Part shown: piece after piece, positions 6,651-8,289 of the stretch
Numbering within the stretch: position 1 is the stretch's first letter
Layout: every line of letters begins with the position of its first letter
Origin: an uncultured Clostridia bacterium
GTDB taxonomy: Bacteria; Bacillota; Clostridia; TANB77; CAG-508
NCBI GenBank assembly: GCA_944390615.1
Contig: CALXRJ010000041.1
Location: 1 to 8,289 of the forward strand
Reading direction: 5' to 3'
DNA: 8,289 nucleotides
The notes under the pieces: generated by a model
What the model was told of the DNA's origin: nothing
The model's database searches: none
What the model saw: the letters and a program-made list of their open reading frames with translations, nothing else
Made by a program: the position numbers and the translations under genes

Positions 6651-7022
6651 CTACCACTTAAGTGGTCCTAATCCTTTTTTTATTTTTCTTTCCTTTTCTT
6701 TTTGTTCTTTTTCAAACGGATCCACGTATTCTTTTATACTTATCTGATCTGTCGCTATATCCTCCTGCAGTTGCTTTTTTATATACTCCTCTATTGCTTT
6801 TTTATTTTTGCCTACTGTATCCACATAATAGCCTCGACACCAAAAGTGCCTATTTCCATATTTATACTTTAAATTTGCATTCCTGTCAAATATCATCAGA
6901 CTACTTTTTCCCTTCAAATATACCATTATACTTGCTACACTATATTTTGGTGGTATACTCACCAGCATATGTATATGGTCTGGGCATAATTCTGCTTCTA
7001 TTGTAAATGTTAAAATAAAAGT
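6651..7022 (-). pseudogene. tnpA: IS200/IS605 transposase TnpA, 5'-truncated
   Basis: The family Y1 HUH transposase moves single-stranded element DNA through a 5'-phosphotyrosine link. The recognisable part runs from TIEAELCPDHIH (7004 down to 6969) to the TAG at 6651. It keeps the HUH motif His-Ile-His (6969-6977), 'MLVSIPPKYSV', 'LKGKSSLMIF', 'YGNRHFWCRGYYV' and the catalytic Tyr (codon 6783-6785) in 'IEEYIKKQ'. The C-terminal tail is lysine-rich. The first roughly 45-55 residues of a normal ~150-aa TnpA are missing; upstream of 7004 the frame reads unrelated hydrophobic codons and then enters the ISL3 terminal repeat. An ATG at 6968 could start a 105-aa product, but that would drop the HUH histidines, so the gene is dead. 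Confidence 0.88.
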
Positions 7023-7063
7023 GGTTCTTCCGCAATTTATTTGATTAATATTGCAGAAGAACC
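7023..7063 (-). terminator. ISL3 terminal repeat forming a transcription-terminator hairpin
   Basis: Arms 7023-7036 and 7050-7063 pair over 14 positions with one exception (7031/7055). In minus-strand RNA that exception is a G-U wobble, so the hairpin is complete in the transposase-sense transcript. It is followed on that strand by the U-rich ACTTTTATTTT. The transposase stop codon (7045-7047) lies in the loop. It probably doubles as the element's end and as a terminator. Confidence 0.7.
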
Positions 7064-8289
7064 TTTTGTTTTAATAAATCAAAGCTACATCTTCCATACA
7101 TAATTCTTTTTATAACTTTTATTTTATTTACACTACCTTCTGCTAATCCATTATTATAGTCATATTTTATTCCATTTTTAACAGCATCTAAATCTCTTTC
7201 GATTCCATTTAAGAAGCTATCAATCTCTAGAATTTTATGCTTTTTAGTTTCTTGAATCCATTTTTCTAATTTTTCATGCTTTTTACTAAACATAATTTCT
7301 TTGAACTCTTTAACTATTTCATATATTTTACCTGCTTTTGGAAACATTGTAATAACCTTTTCATAGATTTCTTTTGTTATTTTTGTTACTTTATCTATTT
7401 CTTTATAAAGTAATGTAATCATTGTCGATCTCTCTACTATTTGATTTATCTCTTTTGATTTTGTTTTTTCTTTTTTTATCTTTGAAAGATATGTCCTAAG
7501 CAAAGAATCTGAACCATTATATCCATCTTTTTGTATACTCTCTTTTATTACTTTCCATGTAAATCCTTCATTTTTCTCTTTTTCATCTAAAGAAATTTTA
7601 TTATACTCTATTACTGTTTTTTCGGATATTCCTAAATACTGTGCAATATCTATGACTCTATATCTTTGTTTTTTTAGTTCTTTTACTTTTAATATTATAT
7701 CCCATTTTGTTTTGTATTCATATTTCTTTTGAACTTTAGATATTGTTTCTGTTGCAGTTTCTTCTGTGATATTAATTTGTTTCTTTAGAAGTCTTTTTAA
7801 AGCATCTTTTGCATATTCTGTTAAATTTTTTTATATATGAAATCTGTCTGACACATGAATTGCTTTTGGATGTGATTTATCGCTGGCTGATTTATACATT
7901 ATTCCTCCATCTCTTGATATAACCTCTAAATTAGAATAGGACTTTAACCATTTTGTAACGTCGTCTTCTTCTCTTGAATCTATCATGTCTATAATTTGAT
8001 GTGTTTCTATATCTATCATAACTGTTCCATAATTATGACGTTTCTTTAATGCAAAATCATCTATGCATACTTTTTGTATTTTCTCTTTATCTATTATCAT
8101 TACTGTTTTTTTTTATTAATCTTAATATTGTATCATCAGAAATGCTAGCTATCCCATTATTTACAACGGACTTTGATGCTCTAGCACTCATTCCTTTTGA
8201 GGTATCTATAATTCTATTTTTTAATCTTGTTGTCATTCTTGAATGCCCTTCAATAAAATCAAATTGTTCTGCAAAAGTATTGACATCAC
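7045..8289 (-). pseudogene. ISL3 family transposase, interrupted by a frameshift and a stop codon, N-terminus beyond right edge
   Basis: About 414 codons of a DDE transposase that would carry out cut-and-paste or copy transposition of the ISL3 element. From the right edge, codons 8114-8289 read 'DVNTFAEQFDF' and then a helix-turn-helix-like 'NRIIDTSKGMSARA'. A nine-A run (8106-8114) shifts the frame by one base. The next frame has the first catalytic Asp in 'VCIDDFALKKRH' (8056-8061), the second in 'VISRDGG' (7909-7911) and 'AIHVSDRFHI'. It then hits TAA at 7831-7833 where families read Leu/Ile, continuing in the same frame with 'KNLTEYAKDALK', an inserted helix-turn-helix ('DIAQYLGISEKTV') and the catalytic Glu (7138-7140) in 'GLAEGSVNKIKVIKR'. 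It ends at 7045. The N-terminal zinc-binding domain would lie outside the window. As written, no full-length protein can be made. Confidence 0.88.

Larger units (their letters stand above)
6541..7022 (-). mobile_element. IS200/IS605 family element, truncated remnant
   Basis: It consists of a 5'-truncated tnpA and the hairpin-rich downstream end. No tnpB is present in the window. The left (5') part of the element is cut off where the ISL3 terminal repeat begins at 7023; the missing part is either lost or lies beyond the ISL3 element, outside the window. The outer boundary at the low-coordinate side is approximate. Confidence 0.75.
7023..8289 (-). mobile_element. ISL3 family insertion sequence, partial (continues past right edge)
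   Basis: The downstream end is marked by a terminal inverted repeat starting GGTTCTTCCGCAAT at 7023, of the GGxTCTT type known for ISL3 elements. The transposase reading frame fills the rest to the right edge. The element abuts the broken 5' side of tnpA, as expected if it inserted there. The 8 bp next to it (ATAAAAGT, 7015-7022) are the candidate target duplication, but the other copy would lie outside the window. Confidence 0.8.

Noticed and set aside
6662..7006. Plus-strand open frame of 114 codons with hydrophobic composition
   Set aside because: It lies antisense to the tnpA remnant, whose minus-strand protein matches IS200/IS605 motifs. The Leu/Phe-rich protein is the typical reverse reading of a Lys/Glu-rich gene.
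8100..8120. Programmed frameshift in the ISL3 transposase
   Set aside because: No downstream stimulatory structure was seen, the family is not known for it, and a second lesion (TAA at 7831) would still block the product. Plain decay is simpler.
1..8289. CRISPR array, tRNA, rRNA or riboswitch
   Set aside because: I saw no regularly spaced direct repeats, no cloverleaf with a CCA-type end, and no known riboswitch core on either strand.

Overview
This is an AT-rich window from what looks like a low-GC Bacillota, most likely a Clostridia-type organism. The signs are the strong AGGAGG-like ribosome binding sites, the standard genetic code, AT-biased codon use, a MutS2/Dtd/Maf housekeeping set, and IS200/IS605 and ISL3 elements of clostridial type. 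The genus cannot be fixed from the sequence alone.

Layout from left to right. Positions 1-1252 (minus) hold the N-terminal 417 codons of a secreted or membrane DUF2207 protein that runs off the left edge. Just upstream of it on the same strand is dtd (1314-1760), a D-aminoacyl-tRNA deacylase. A divergent intergenic region (1761-1904) separates dtd from mutS2 (1905-4277, plus), a full-length MutS2 with an ATPase core and a C-terminal Smr domain. A 24-bp perfect-stem hairpin (4280-4331) separates mutS2 from the convergent minus-strand block. In transcription order that block is maf (5724-6314), a 28-codon stub of a sir2-type deacetylase gene joined in frame to a GIY-YIG endonuclease gene (5288-5692), and a GTG-started alpha/beta hydrolase (4335-5210). 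maf has a good sigma-A-like promoter (6386-6414).

From about 6541 to the right edge the window is mobile DNA, all on the minus strand. There is a structured, GC-richer element end (6541-6650), a 5'-truncated IS200/IS605 tnpA (6651 to about 7022), and an ISL3-family element (7023 to beyond 8289). The ISL3 terminal inverted repeat abuts the broken end of tnpA. The ISL3 transposase gene is itself dead as written: it has a +1 shift at a nine-A run (8106-8114) and an in-frame TAA (7831-7833), although its DDE residues are still present.

I do not see a convincing new multi-gene system. The most notable feature is the sir2 stub / GIY-YIG junction, where a nuclease gene carrying its own ribosome binding site has replaced everything in sir2 after the NAD-binding GAG motif. 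The nested, decaying insertion sequences and the hairpin-rich element end with a tiny ORF are the next most interesting. The chromosomal genes are mostly quality-control functions: D-aminoacyl-tRNA proofreading, MutS2 DNA/ribosome surveillance and Maf nucleotide-pool cleaning.
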